Counted from the first letter of the stretch, positions 1 through 6,153 are shown. The stretch: 9,307 nucleotides of DNA from JBOGED01 sp050743625 (GCA_050743625.1 JBOGED010000472.1:1-9307); one strand, 5' to 3'. Program-made: numbers and translations. Notes: generated by a model from the letters alone, not told the origin.

Positions 1-64
1 CGTCCGAGCCGATCGACACGCCTTTGTCGTTCCCCCAGCGCCTTCGCGATCGGTATGCTCCTCG

Positions 65-81
65 ACTACGATCATCGTAGT
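65..81. promoter_or_regulatory. 17-bp perfect palindrome, candidate operator
   Basis: ACTACGATCATCGTAGT has 8-bp arms around one central base, with every arm position paired. It lies about 270 bp upstream of the sugar transferase start, in non-coding DNA. Its size and symmetry suit a dimeric repressor site (TetR, GntR or MarR type), but no regulator gene is in the window and no strong promoter can be placed next to it. A TATGCT at 54-59 could be a -10 element, which would put the palindrome over the transcription start, but its -35 region is poor. The palindrome is seen directly; the operator role is inferred. Confidence 0.4.
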
Positions 82-97
82 AAGCGCCCCATAGTAA

Positions 98-115
98 ATG
101 GCCTTAATGGGCCAT
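98..115. repeat. Inverted repeat ATGGCC-N6-GGCCAT
   Basis: The 6-bp arms are perfect and flank the loop TTAATG. The repeat lies 16 bp downstream of the 17-bp palindrome. It could be a second protein site or a short hairpin in a leader transcript. Just downstream, TAGCCTT occurs twice as a direct repeat (137-143 and 150-156, 13-bp period). No function can be assigned. Confidence 0.35.
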
Positions 116-159
116 GAACAACGTGCCAAGGGAGGGTAGCCTTTGGTCATAGCCTTGAG

Positions 160-311
160 TGCTCCCCTCGGAGGGGTCCCAGCAGTCGGGGTGCAGGTCT
201 GCTCCTGATAGGCGCAAACGGGTGGGGCCTATCGGCGCGGAAACACGTGATTAAGATATTCACCGATCGAGCGTTTCGAGTCGGTGAGTTATCGCGATCC
301 TATTGCTCACC
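160..311 (+). promoter_or_regulatory. Candidate structured 5' leader of the sugar transferase gene
   Basis: This gene-free stretch can fold into several stems in transcript sense. Stems seen are: CCCCT/AGGGG at 164-168/172-176; AGCAG/CTGCT at 181-185/199-203; a 9-bp stem at 205-213/227-235 (one G-U pair) closing a 13-nt purine-rich loop; and a hairpin at 260-287 made of 7 bp plus 4 bp with one bulged base. GGTGAG (283-288), part of that last hairpin, can instead pair with CTCACC (306-311), so two exclusive folds exist just before the ribosome binding site at 335-340. I could not match it to a known riboswitch class. The base pairing is read by eye; a regulatory role is inferred. Confidence 0.35.
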
Positions 312-334
312 TCGTACGCCGGACAGGCGGAATC

Positions 335-340
335 AAGGAG
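335..340 (+). promoter_or_regulatory. Ribosome binding site deciding the sugar transferase start
   Basis: AAGGAG lies 7 nt before a GTG codon at 348-350. The longer in-frame option, TTG at 303, has no comparable site and falls inside the arm of a predicted hairpin. The GTG at 348 is therefore preferred. Confidence 0.7.
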
Positions 341-347
341 CGAGCGA

Positions 348-1880
348 GTGGGGCTATTCACTGATCAGGCACGCGCGAAACCAGTGCGCAACAATATCCC
401 TTTGTCTTCTTTGGAGCGAGACGCCACTGGGACGCAAGGCCGGGTATCAGGATATCTGTCGGCGCTGCGACGCGGCCAGCATCCATTGGTGCACGCGAAG
501 ACCGTCGCGCTCGCGGCCGATGCCGTCGCGATGGTGATCGCGATGAGCGTGGCCTTCCAGCTCCGCCAGTTGGTTCCGGCGCAACAGCTGGACCCGCCAC
601 CGCTCATTCACCATGTGATCGTAGGCGGGCTGTCGTTGCCGTTGTGGCTCGCGGTCTTTGCTCGCTACCAGCTCTACCGGCTGCCGCCGATCACCAGCCG
701 GCTGCGCGAGTTCGAGCACGTCGTCCATGCGTTCGTGGTCGGGCTGTTCGGCACGGCGGGGTTGAGCCTGCTCGTCGGCAGGCACGTGACCAGGGGATGG
801 CTCGTGCTGTCCTTCGTGCTCGGCGTCGGGGGCGTCGTCCTCGAGCGACAGCTGGTACGCCGCGGGTTGGCTGCGCTGCGGCGCCAAGGCTTGCTCCTGT
901 ATCCCACCGTCGTCGTCGGCACGAACGCCGAGGCGCTCAGGCTGTGCGACACCCTGCGCATCGACCCGTCGCTGGGATACCGGGTCATTGGCTTCGTCCG
1001 CGAGAGTGGCCAGGACCCGCGAGCGGTCGAGGACCTTCCTGTCCTGGGTACCACAGAGGACCTTCTCACGGTGCTCATCTCCAGCGGCGCGACACAGGTG
1101 CTGATCGCGACCACGGCGGTCGACTCCGACACCATCAACCGGCTTACCCGCCAACTCAGCGACGTGGGCGTCCGTGTCGAGCTGTCGTCCTCGCTTCGGG
1201 ACATCCGCGAGGAGCGTCTGACGGTCCGGTCGTTGGGCGGCTGTCCCGTCATCGATGTCCAGCCGGTCCTTCGCCATGGCTGGCGCGCGTTGGCGAAGCG
1301 TGTGTTCGACGTGAGCGTGGCCGCAACGGCACTCGTCGTGCTCGCCCCGCTGCTGTCGGCGATTGCGGTGCTCATCAGGCTGGACTCCGCGGGCCCGGTG
1401 CTGTTCCGCCAGGAGCGTATCGGCAAGGACGGGGAGCTGTTCGGAGTGCGGAAGTTCCGCACGATGGTCCCCAACGCCGAGCAGCTCCTCGCCGAGATAC
1501 TGTCCCTCAACGAGGCCGACGGGCCGCTCTTCAAGATCAGGCACGATCCGCGGGTCACGCGCGTGGGTCGCATCCTCCGCGCGTTCTCGCTCGACGAGCT
1601 GCCCCAGCTGTGGAACGTACTGCGGAACGACATGAGCATCGTCGGCCCACGTCCCGCCCTGCCCGGGGAGGTGGACGCCTGGGCTCCGGAGCTTCACCAG
1701 CGGCTACGGGTGAAACCTGGCCTCACCGGGATATGGCAGGTCAGCGGCCGGACCGAGGCTCCGTTCTCGGAGTACGTCCGGCTCGACCTCTACTACATCG
1801 ACAATTGGTCGCTGTTGACCGATCTGGTGATCGTGGCGAAGACCATCCCGACCGTGCTGTTCCGCAAAGGCGGGTTTTGA
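348..1880 (+). CDS. Exopolysaccharide polyprenyl-phosphate sugar-1-phosphate transferase
   Basis: This integral membrane enzyme transfers a sugar-1-phosphate from a nucleotide sugar to undecaprenyl phosphate, the first step in building an exopolysaccharide or capsule repeat unit. With the GTG start at 348 it has 510 residues, normal for the large WcaJ/WbaP-like class (TIGR03025 type). Four hydrophobic segments (about 52-74, 88-106, 124-143, 150-165) precede a Rossmann-like CoA-binding-type domain (about 185-300). A further membrane segment (about 322-343) leads into the catalytic domain. Diagnostic motifs are intact: AKRVFDVS near 316, KFRTM near 369, SLDELPQLWNVL near 414 with the Asp-Glu pair that is catalytic in this family, SIVGPRP near 430 and KPGLTGIWQVSGR near 456. 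The family is secure; the sugar used (glucose, galactose or other) cannot be told. It is convergent with the next gene across 24 bp, with no visible terminator. Confidence 0.95.
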   Translation: MGLFTDQARAKPVRNNIPLSSLERDATGTQGRVSGYLSALRRGQHPLVHAKTVALAADAVAMVIAMSVAFQLRQLVPAQQLDPPPLIHHVIVGGLSLPLWLAVFARYQLYRLPPITSRLREFEHVVHAFVVGLFGTAGLSLLVGRHVTRGWLVLSFVLGVGGVVLERQLVRRGLAALRRQGLLLYPTVVVGTNAEALRLCDTLRIDPSLGYRVIGFVRESGQDPRAVEDLPVLGTTEDLLTVLISSGATQVLIATTAVDSDTINRLTRQLSDVGVRVELSSSLRDIREERLTVRSLGGCPVIDVQPVLRHGWRALAKRVFDVSVAATALVVLAPLLSAIAVLIRLDSAGPVLFRQERIGKDGELFGVRKFRTMVPNAEQLLAEILSLNEADGPLFKIRHDPRVTRVGRILRAFSLDELPQLWNVLRNDMSIVGPRPALPGEVDAWAPELHQRLRVKPGLTGIWQVSGRTEAPFSEYVRLDLYYIDNWSLLTDLVIVAKTIPTVLFRKGGF

Positions 1881-1904
1881 TGGGGATCGGGCGCGTGGCG
1901 GGCA

Positions 1905-3089
1905 TCATGCCATCGCGGTCAGGTGCAACCCGATCCAGCGGTCTCCGTCGAGCCGGGTCAATAGCCCGTCACCGGACAACACCGCGTCGAGAACCTTCTC
2001 GCTTCTGCTGTGGACAAGGAATCGCGCCGCGGGACGGATCTGCGCGCGGCGTTCCCAGATTGGCTCGCACAGCGGTGGCTCTAGTCGCCCGCGGAGGAGG
2101 CTGGCTCCACTGCTCCAGGCGTCGTGGAACAGCTGATCGATCACCACCGCGGCCTTCTGCTCGCGAGCGGCGATCTGCAGAACCTCCGCCAAGCCACCCG
2201 GAACGATATAGGCGATGTACCAGCCGAGTGCGTTCCCGGTCTCGTCACGGACGAGCTTCTTCCTGAGGCACCCTCGCTCGCTCGGCCCTTGCAACCTGCG
2301 GAAAACGAGCATGTTGACCGGCGCGTCCATCTCGTCGAACAGCCACCGGAGAAAGGCATGATCGTATCCGGGGAGGACGCGTCGTTTGCCTCCGATCTCG
2401 GGCAGGTGCTCGAGCATCGCCTCGACGGTGAGGTCCTCTGTCACCGTCGAGGGCTCGTCGACTCCCAGGCGCAAGGTGGGCACCGCCGCCGCCATACGAT
2501 CGAGCGCCGCTCCCACTGGTTTGATCGCCCGGTTCATGCGCCTTTGGGTATGGGACGGGTACAGCCAATCAGCGCCGAGCTGGAAGGGCCGGAGGAACCG
2601 GTTCCACGTGAGGCAACCTAACGGTACGGCGTGTGCCCCGAGCTTCTCCCACAGCACGCGGACGTCAGGCCCCGCGCCGTCCGTCATGGTCAGCTCCTGC
2701 GGGCCGCGGAAATATCGCCGTACCAGCAAGGCCCCGACGCCCTTGCGCCTCAAATCCGGTGCGCTCACGAGCGGACCCACCACGCCGGCTCGCGCGGGCC
2801 GTCCGTCGATGAGCATCCGGCGGGGCTGGGAGCCGAGGAACCCTCCGATCCTCCCCTCACCGGCGTCGTAGACGAGTGAAGGGATCTCGGGATCGACCGA
2901 GGGGCAGTCGAAGAAGAGCCGTCGGAAGAACGGTTCGACTCCGCTGCGTACCGTGTTGGTTCCTGGGCCCCCAGCAGGAGCTGGGGAGGAGGGCCTGGAC
3001 GCTGTCGACGCGTCCGGGCCCATCACCCGTTCGAACAGATCCACCACCTGTGGGAGGTCACCTTGCTCGAGCGGTCGAATTGACCCCAT
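1905..3089 (-). CDS. GNAT-like N-acyltransferase, two lobes
   Basis: This 394-residue protein is a predicted acetyl- or acyl-CoA-dependent transferase. The N-terminal lobe opens with IRPLEQGDLPQVVDLF, a typical GNAT first strand and helix. It carries the acyl-CoA pyrophosphate loop in LVSAPDLRRKGVGALLVRRY (about 107-126), followed by WEKLGAHAV (about 147-155). The second half has another GNAT-like stretch (about 280-335, GNALGWYIAYIV then AEVLQIAA) without a clear CoA loop, so it looks like a degenerate second domain. The ATG start is supported by AAGGAG 7 nt upstream. It is the last gene of the minus-strand operon, 24 bp after the PqqD-like gene, which suggests action on the same product. 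The substrate is unknown; an amine on a sugar or a peptide would both fit. Confidence 0.8.
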   Translation of the reverse strand: MGSIRPLEQGDLPQVVDLFERVMGPDASTASRPSSPAPAGGPGTNTVRSGVEPFFRRLFFDCPSVDPEIPSLVYDAGEGRIGGFLGSQPRRMLIDGRPARAGVVGPLVSAPDLRRKGVGALLVRRYFRGPQELTMTDGAGPDVRVLWEKLGAHAVPLGCLTWNRFLRPFQLGADWLYPSHTQRRMNRAIKPVGAALDRMAAAVPTLRLGVDEPSTVTEDLTVEAMLEHLPEIGGKRRVLPGYDHAFLRWLFDEMDAPVNMLVFRRLQGPSERGCLRKKLVRDETGNALGWYIAYIVPGGLAEVLQIAAREQKAAVVIDQLFHDAWSSGASLLRGRLEPPLCEPIWERRAQIRPAARFLVHSRSEKVLDAVLSGDGLLTRLDGDRWIGLHLTAMA

Positions 3090-3100
3090 TCAACGTCTCC

Positions 3101-3117
3101 TTGACGAATCCCGTCAA
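3101..3117 (-). repeat. Intercistronic inverted repeat before the acetyltransferase gene
   Basis: TTGACG-N5-CGTCAA is a perfect 6-bp inverted repeat over the stop codon of the PqqD-like gene. One arm shares two bases with the ribosome binding site (3097-3102) of the downstream GNAT gene. In RNA it forms a short hairpin that could tune translation of that gene. This is inference from pairing and position. Confidence 0.3.
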
Positions 3118-3398
3118 TTCTCGAGCAGGCTGTGAGCCCGTAGACCCTGGACAAAAATATCGACATCGGCCCGCGCGCTGGCGGCATCCCGCCCGTAGCG
3201 AAGCTCCAGCTCGGCGACCAGTGCCTTGTGAGAGGCTTCACCGGTGAGCAGCTTCCATAGGAGCGCACCCGCGGTGTTCAGCCGGAAGTACCGTGATCCA
3301 CGGAGGTCGAGAACGACAATCTCATCGTCGACGGTCTGCCATACCAGATCGCTCTTGCGCACCCGCAGCGGTGATTGGCTGTCAGATTCTGTAGTCAT
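3114..3398 (-). CDS. PqqD-like protein (RiPP recognition element fold)
   Basis: This 94-residue protein is of the PqqD family. In known systems such proteins bind the leader of a ribosomally made peptide and present it to modifying enzymes; in lasso peptide clusters the counterpart is the B1 protein. Features visible are DLVWQTVDDEIVVLDLRGSRYFRLNTAGALLWKLL (about 17-51), matching the strand pattern and the YF-LN-TGALLW core of the family. A helical C-terminus with ELRYG and an ADVDIFVQGLRAHSLLE end follows. Length is typical. The ATG at 3396-3398 follows the stop of the B2-like gene by 6 bp, so the two are probably co-translated; its own ribosome site is weak (AGAGCGA). Neighbours make a role in peptide processing likely, but no precursor is evident. 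Confidence 0.88.
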   Translation of the reverse strand: MTTESDSQSPLRVRKSDLVWQTVDDEIVVLDLRGSRYFRLNTAGALLWKLLTGEASHKALVAELELRYGRDAASARADVDIFVQGLRAHSLLEN

Positions 3399-3404
3399 TT
3401 CGCT

Positions 3405-3843
3405 CTATGAGCGCGAGAAAACGAAGGCCTGAAACTGCTCATCTTTTCCAATTTCGCTCCCTTGTACCTCGAGCCACGCGTGGGCGGCGATGGCCTCGCC
3501 GCGGCGCATCACACCGATGCAGAGCCGAGGTTGACGACGGCGCAGAAGATGGCCGAGCACGAGCGCCTCCCGCAAGCACGGTGAGGGAGCGATCGACCAG
3601 CGGCGAATCACGCGTCTGGCGGCATCGATCTGCCGCTGCTCACGGTCGGTGAACATGATCGGTGACTCGCCGATGCTCCCCGAAGGAGACAGCCTGATCC
3701 CCAATCCCTGGGCAAGGGGGGACCAGCGGGATCCAGCGCACGCCGATCTCCACGAAAACCAGCAAAAGCACTACTCGCAGCGTGGTCAACTGTGCCCGCG
3801 CGGGCAGGCGAACGAAGCGGTAGAACGCAGAAAATTCTTGCAT
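3405..3843 (-). pseudogene. Lasso-peptide-B2-like transglutaminase-fold protein, frameshifted
   Basis: B2 proteins are cysteine-protease-like (McjB C-terminal/Transglut_core3 type) and remove leader peptides in lasso peptide biosynthesis. The two halves lie in different frames. The N-terminal half starts at ATG 3841-3843 (MQEFSAFYRFVRLPARAQ, then a hydrophobic stretch VVLLLVFVEIG) and runs to WIPLVP. The C-terminal half continues LAQGLGIRLSP and carries the catalytic Cys in SPCLREALVLGHLL and the catalytic His in AAHAWLEV. The break is at a run of six C on the coding strand (plus-strand G at 3716-3721). Reading five C joins the halves into a 145-residue protein of normal B2 length, with Cys 89 and His 121. 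The cause may be a real mutation, programmed slippage or a base-calling error. A GTG at 3897 would add 18 unconserved-looking residues. Restart inside the C-terminal half (TTG at 3704 or ATG at 3656) would give only a partial domain. Confidence 0.75.
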
Positions 3844-3878
3844 CCCCACCACCCGCCCACGAACCCGCACCGAAGAGA

Positions 3879-3944
3879 TCACAAGCGCTCGGCACACTGC
3901 CGCTCACGTCCCAAGCAGTGGCCAGTATAGCGGTTCGTCTTCAT
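3879..3944 (-). CDS. Possible 21-residue small ORF between operon genes
   Basis: ATG at 3942-3944 begins only 2 nt after the TAA stop of the nucleotidyltransferase-like gene and reads MKTNRYTGHCLGRERQCAERL, then TGA. The tight spacing would allow translational coupling. No independent ribosome site is seen, and it is shorter than usual lasso precursors and lacks their leader motif and core Gly followed by an Asp/Glu. Two Cys residues are present. It is listed because it fills the gap where a precursor could sit in a PqqD/B2 operon; it may well be chance. Confidence 0.15.
   Translation of the reverse strand: MKTNRYTGHCLGRERQCAERL
3891..3923 (-). repeat. Intercistronic hairpin between nucleotidyltransferase-like and B2-like genes
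   Basis: CACTGC (3895-3900) pairs with GCAGTG (3915-3920). After one bulged base, GGC (3891-3893) pairs with GCC (3921-3923), giving a 9-bp stem with a 14-nt loop. It lies in the roughly 100-bp gap that separates the first operon gene from the three tightly spaced ones. It could be a processing or attenuation site. There is no following T-run in either direction. Confidence 0.3.
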
Positions 3945-3946
3945 AG

Positions 3947-5161
3947 TTATTGCGGTGCAGCAGTGTGAACGGCTTGGCTGACGGCCTCGAAGAAGGTCGA
4001 GCGGCCATCCAAGGTCGCCACACCTGTGCGCTTCGGTGGAACCACGTGCCTCGGCAGGCTGGCAGCGGCCCACGCGCTCGAGCGCAAGAGCAGTTCGTGG
4101 CTGCTGGAGGCGAGATTGGCCCGCGTCGCGCGGGTGACCAATCGGTCGAAGGACCCACGGTCGGTGGCCGCCTCCACAGGCGCTACACGGCCCGCGAGCC
4201 CCGATAGCCGCATCCACGCCCGGCCAGGCGCGAGATCCCGCAAGACCTCGTCGGGAACCTGGGCATTCACAACCCGGCGTGCCTTTGCCAGCATCACCGC
4301 CGTCACGAGTGCCGTTCCCCATCGTCTCGCGCGATCGACCACCGTGCTCCAGTCCGGTGCGGTGTTCGCGATGCACTGCTCGATGTCCTTGAGCCACACG
4401 AGGCGGTTTCCTCCAGAAATGCAGCCATGTAGGGCGAGATGCAGAAGCGTGTCAGGCTCGTCGAGGGTAGGGACGGCCCGACCACCGATCCTCACCTCGC
4501 GGACATGGCGCAAGATCTCGCCCATCGGCAACGTGAACGCGGCCCGCTCCCGTTGATAGTTCAGCAGATGCCAGTGCAGGTCGACGACGGACCCTGAGGG
4601 AGATCGCAGGGGGATCTCGCCGCTGAGGTCCTTCCCGCCTCGTGGCCACCAGTCCGTCACCAGCACCTTCCACCCCGCTCGCTCGAGGCTCTCGACCGTG
4701 CGGGCGAAACGCGCCGGTGCGATCACGAGGTCGAGGTCGCGGTAGCTGCGCAGACCGGGAAGGGAGTAGACGGCCTCAGAGAGCACGGGACCCTTCACCA
4801 CCGCCCACGTACCGGCGTCGCGGTCGAGCAACTCCCGCAAGCGTCCCAGATCATGGATTGCCCGCATATGACCCGCTACCGCATGGTAGCACAGGCTGTT
4901 CAGCCGATCGCGAAGCGCCGGATCCACGGCCTCCGGCAAGCGCCGGAACGCCTGCGCGACGTAACCGCCGATGCCGTGGAAGGCCGCCGCCTCAGCCAGG
5001 CCGGTGAGAGGGCAGCCTTTGGATAGCTCCCGGAGCCTTGGCGACGGCGCCTGCCAGGTGTCCCCCCGGAGGGACTCGACGAGTATCTCCGCGATCCTCC
5101 CGTGCTGGCGGCGGTACGACGACCGCGACCCGGTTATCCAAGGCCTTCTCATCTCGCACAT
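3947..5161 (-). CDS. NTP_transf_5-type nucleotidyltransferase-fold protein
   Basis: The sequence matches the uncharacterised nucleotidyltransferase family (Pfam NTP_transf_5 type). With ATG at 5159-5161 (404 residues) the hallmarks are: VVKGPVLSEAVYSLPG (about 121-136) followed by RSYRDLDLVI with the DxD metal pair Asp142/Asp144; VVDLHWHLLNY near 192 with a third acidic residue; LLHLALHG near 239; and RLVWLKDIEQ near 253. Such proteins occur beside PqqD-like and B2-like genes in some lasso peptide and polysaccharide loci, where nucleotidyl transfer to a product is suspected. The in-frame ATG at 5272 would add 37 residues with little family character; an AAAGG lies about 9 nt before 5161, and ATG 5152 is a further option. 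It is probably the first gene of the minus-strand operon. The reaction and substrate are unknown. Confidence 0.85.
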   Translation of the reverse strand: MCEMRRPWITGSRSSYRRQHGRIAEILVESLRGDTWQAPSPRLRELSKGCPLTGLAEAAAFHGIGGYVAQAFRRLPEAVDPALRDRLNSLCYHAVAGHMRAIHDLGRLRELLDRDAGTWAVVKGPVLSEAVYSLPGLRSYRDLDLVIAPARFARTVESLERAGWKVLVTDWWPRGGKDLSGEIPLRSPSGSVVDLHWHLLNYQRERAAFTLPMGEILRHVREVRIGGRAVPTLDEPDTLLHLALHGCISGGNRLVWLKDIEQCIANTAPDWSTVVDRARRWGTALVTAVMLAKARRVVNAQVPDEVLRDLAPGRAWMRLSGLAGRVAPVEAATDRGSFDRLVTRATRANLASSSHELLLRSSAWAAASLPRHVVPPKRTGVATLDGRSTFFEAVSQAVHTAAPQ

Positions 5162-5186
5162 TCTCTTGACCTTTGAGAAGAGGACC

Positions 5187-5216
5187 TTTTCGTATTGCAG
5201 GAAGTGGTGTATCCTA
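5187..5216. promoter_or_regulatory. Candidate divergent promoter elements
   Basis: This lies in the 137-bp, comparatively AT-rich gap between divergent genes. TATCCT (5210-5215) matches a -10 element for the plus-strand sugar nucleotidyltransferase, with a weak TTTTCG 17 bp upstream. The overlapping complement TAGGAT (5211-5216) fits a -10 for the minus-strand operon, but no good -35 accompanies it. The call rests on short matches only. Confidence 0.25.
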
Positions 5217-5298
5217 GAAACGTTGAGCGGGCGGGTTCTCGAGTAAATTTCAGGCTCTTGACGCGAGGGCATGGTTCTGTTTCGGAGGTGACGCCGTT

Positions 5299-6108
5299 GT
5301 GAAAGTCGTGCTGTTCTGTGGTGGTCTGGGGTTGCGCTTGCGCGACTACGACCCTTCGACGCCCAAGCCGATGGTGCCGTTGGGGAACCGTCCGATTCTC
5401 TGGCATATTATGAGGTATTACGCCCACCAGGGGCACAAGGATTTCGTCTTGTGCCTCGGCTACAAAGCGAACGTGGTAAAGGAGTACTTCCTCAACTACA
5501 ACGAGGCCGTCTCCAACGATTTCGTGCTGAGCGACGGTGGGCGCCGTCTCGACCTGATGTCTAGGGACATCGACGACTGGTGCGTGACGTTCGCGGACAC
5601 CGGTTTGCGCGCGAACATCGGAGAGCGGCTGCGGGCGGTCAGGCAGTACGTAGCTGGCGAGGAGATCTTCCTCGCCAGCTATGGCGACGGGTTGACGGAT
5701 GCGTCGATGAATGAGTTGGTCGAGGACTTCCGGCGACGCGATGCGGTCGCCTCGTTCCTCAGCGTCCATCCCACATATTCGTTCCACTTTGTCGCCCAGC
5801 GTCCGGACGGAATCGTGACATCGATCATGGACGTCAAAGAGTCCGAGATCCGCATCAACGGGGGCTACTTCATCTTCCGGCAGGAGATCTTCGACTACCT
5901 CGAAGAGGGCGAGGAGTTGGTCGAGGAGCCGTTCCAACGGTTGATCAAGGAACAGCGGCTCATCGGCTACGCCTTCGACGGGTTCTGGGCGCCGATGGAC
6001 ACCTTGCGCGACAGGCAGCGACTGGATGTGCTGGTCGAAAGCGGGTCCCCACCGTGGGCGCTGTGGCAGAAGCCGATCGCCACATTCGCAGCGGTGACCC
6101 GACACTAG
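5299..6108 (+). CDS. Sugar-1-phosphate nucleotidyltransferase (glucose-1-phosphate cytidylyltransferase-like)
   Basis: This predicted cytoplasmic enzyme couples a sugar 1-phosphate with an NTP to give an activated sugar and pyrophosphate. It has 269 residues, normal for RfbF-type proteins. The GTG start is fixed by GGAGGTGA about 8 nt upstream (5283-5291). Motifs are: the nucleotide loop FCGGLGLRLRDYDPSTPKPM (6-25); GNRPILWHIMRYYAHQGHKDFVLCLGYKANVVKEYF (29-64), very close to RfbF enzymes; ASYGDGLTDA (126-135), the metal/sugar site; RINGGYFIF (185-193); and GFWAPMDTLRDR (228-239). The usual GTRL of the nucleotide loop reads GLRL here. CTP and glucose 1-phosphate are the family expectation, not proven. 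No CDP-glucose 4,6-dehydratase gene is in the window. It is monocistronic here, with a hairpin after the stop. Confidence 0.9.
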   Translation: MKVVLFCGGLGLRLRDYDPSTPKPMVPLGNRPILWHIMRYYAHQGHKDFVLCLGYKANVVKEYFLNYNEAVSNDFVLSDGGRRLDLMSRDIDDWCVTFADTGLRANIGERLRAVRQYVAGEEIFLASYGDGLTDASMNELVEDFRRRDAVASFLSVHPTYSFHFVAQRPDGIVTSIMDVKESEIRINGGYFIFRQEIFDYLEEGEELVEEPFQRLIKEQRLIGYAFDGFWAPMDTLRDRQRLDVLVESGSPPWALWQKPIATFAAVTRH

Positions 6109-6153
6109 TGGTCCGTCGGCGAAGTCCTTTGAATGTCCGGGTTGCGATCTGCG

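Noticed and set aside
205..235. Cyclic-di-GMP riboswitch suggested by GCAAAC near a stem in an exopolysaccharide leader
   Set aside because: The conserved GACGCAAAGCC block and the second stem-tetraloop partner of that class are missing, so only an unclassified structured leader is claimed.
447..1697. Long open frame on the minus strand opposite the sugar transferase
   Set aside because: It is Arg/Glu/Asp/Gln-rich low-order sequence without a family pattern, and opposite-strand openness is expected in GC-rich genes. The plus-strand frame carries all transferase motifs.
644..2266. 540-codon plus-strand frame overlapping the sugar transferase and the acetyltransferase
   Set aside because: It is Arg/Ala/Gly/Pro-rich with no domain pattern and crosses two convergent genes with clear family signatures; an artefact of GC-rich codon positions.
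3947..5161. Lasso peptide cyclase (asparagine synthetase-like) as the large gene next to B2
   Set aside because: The protein has the DxD and DLHWH pattern of the nucleotidyltransferase fold and no ATP-pyrophosphatase SGGxDS loop, so it is not the cyclase.
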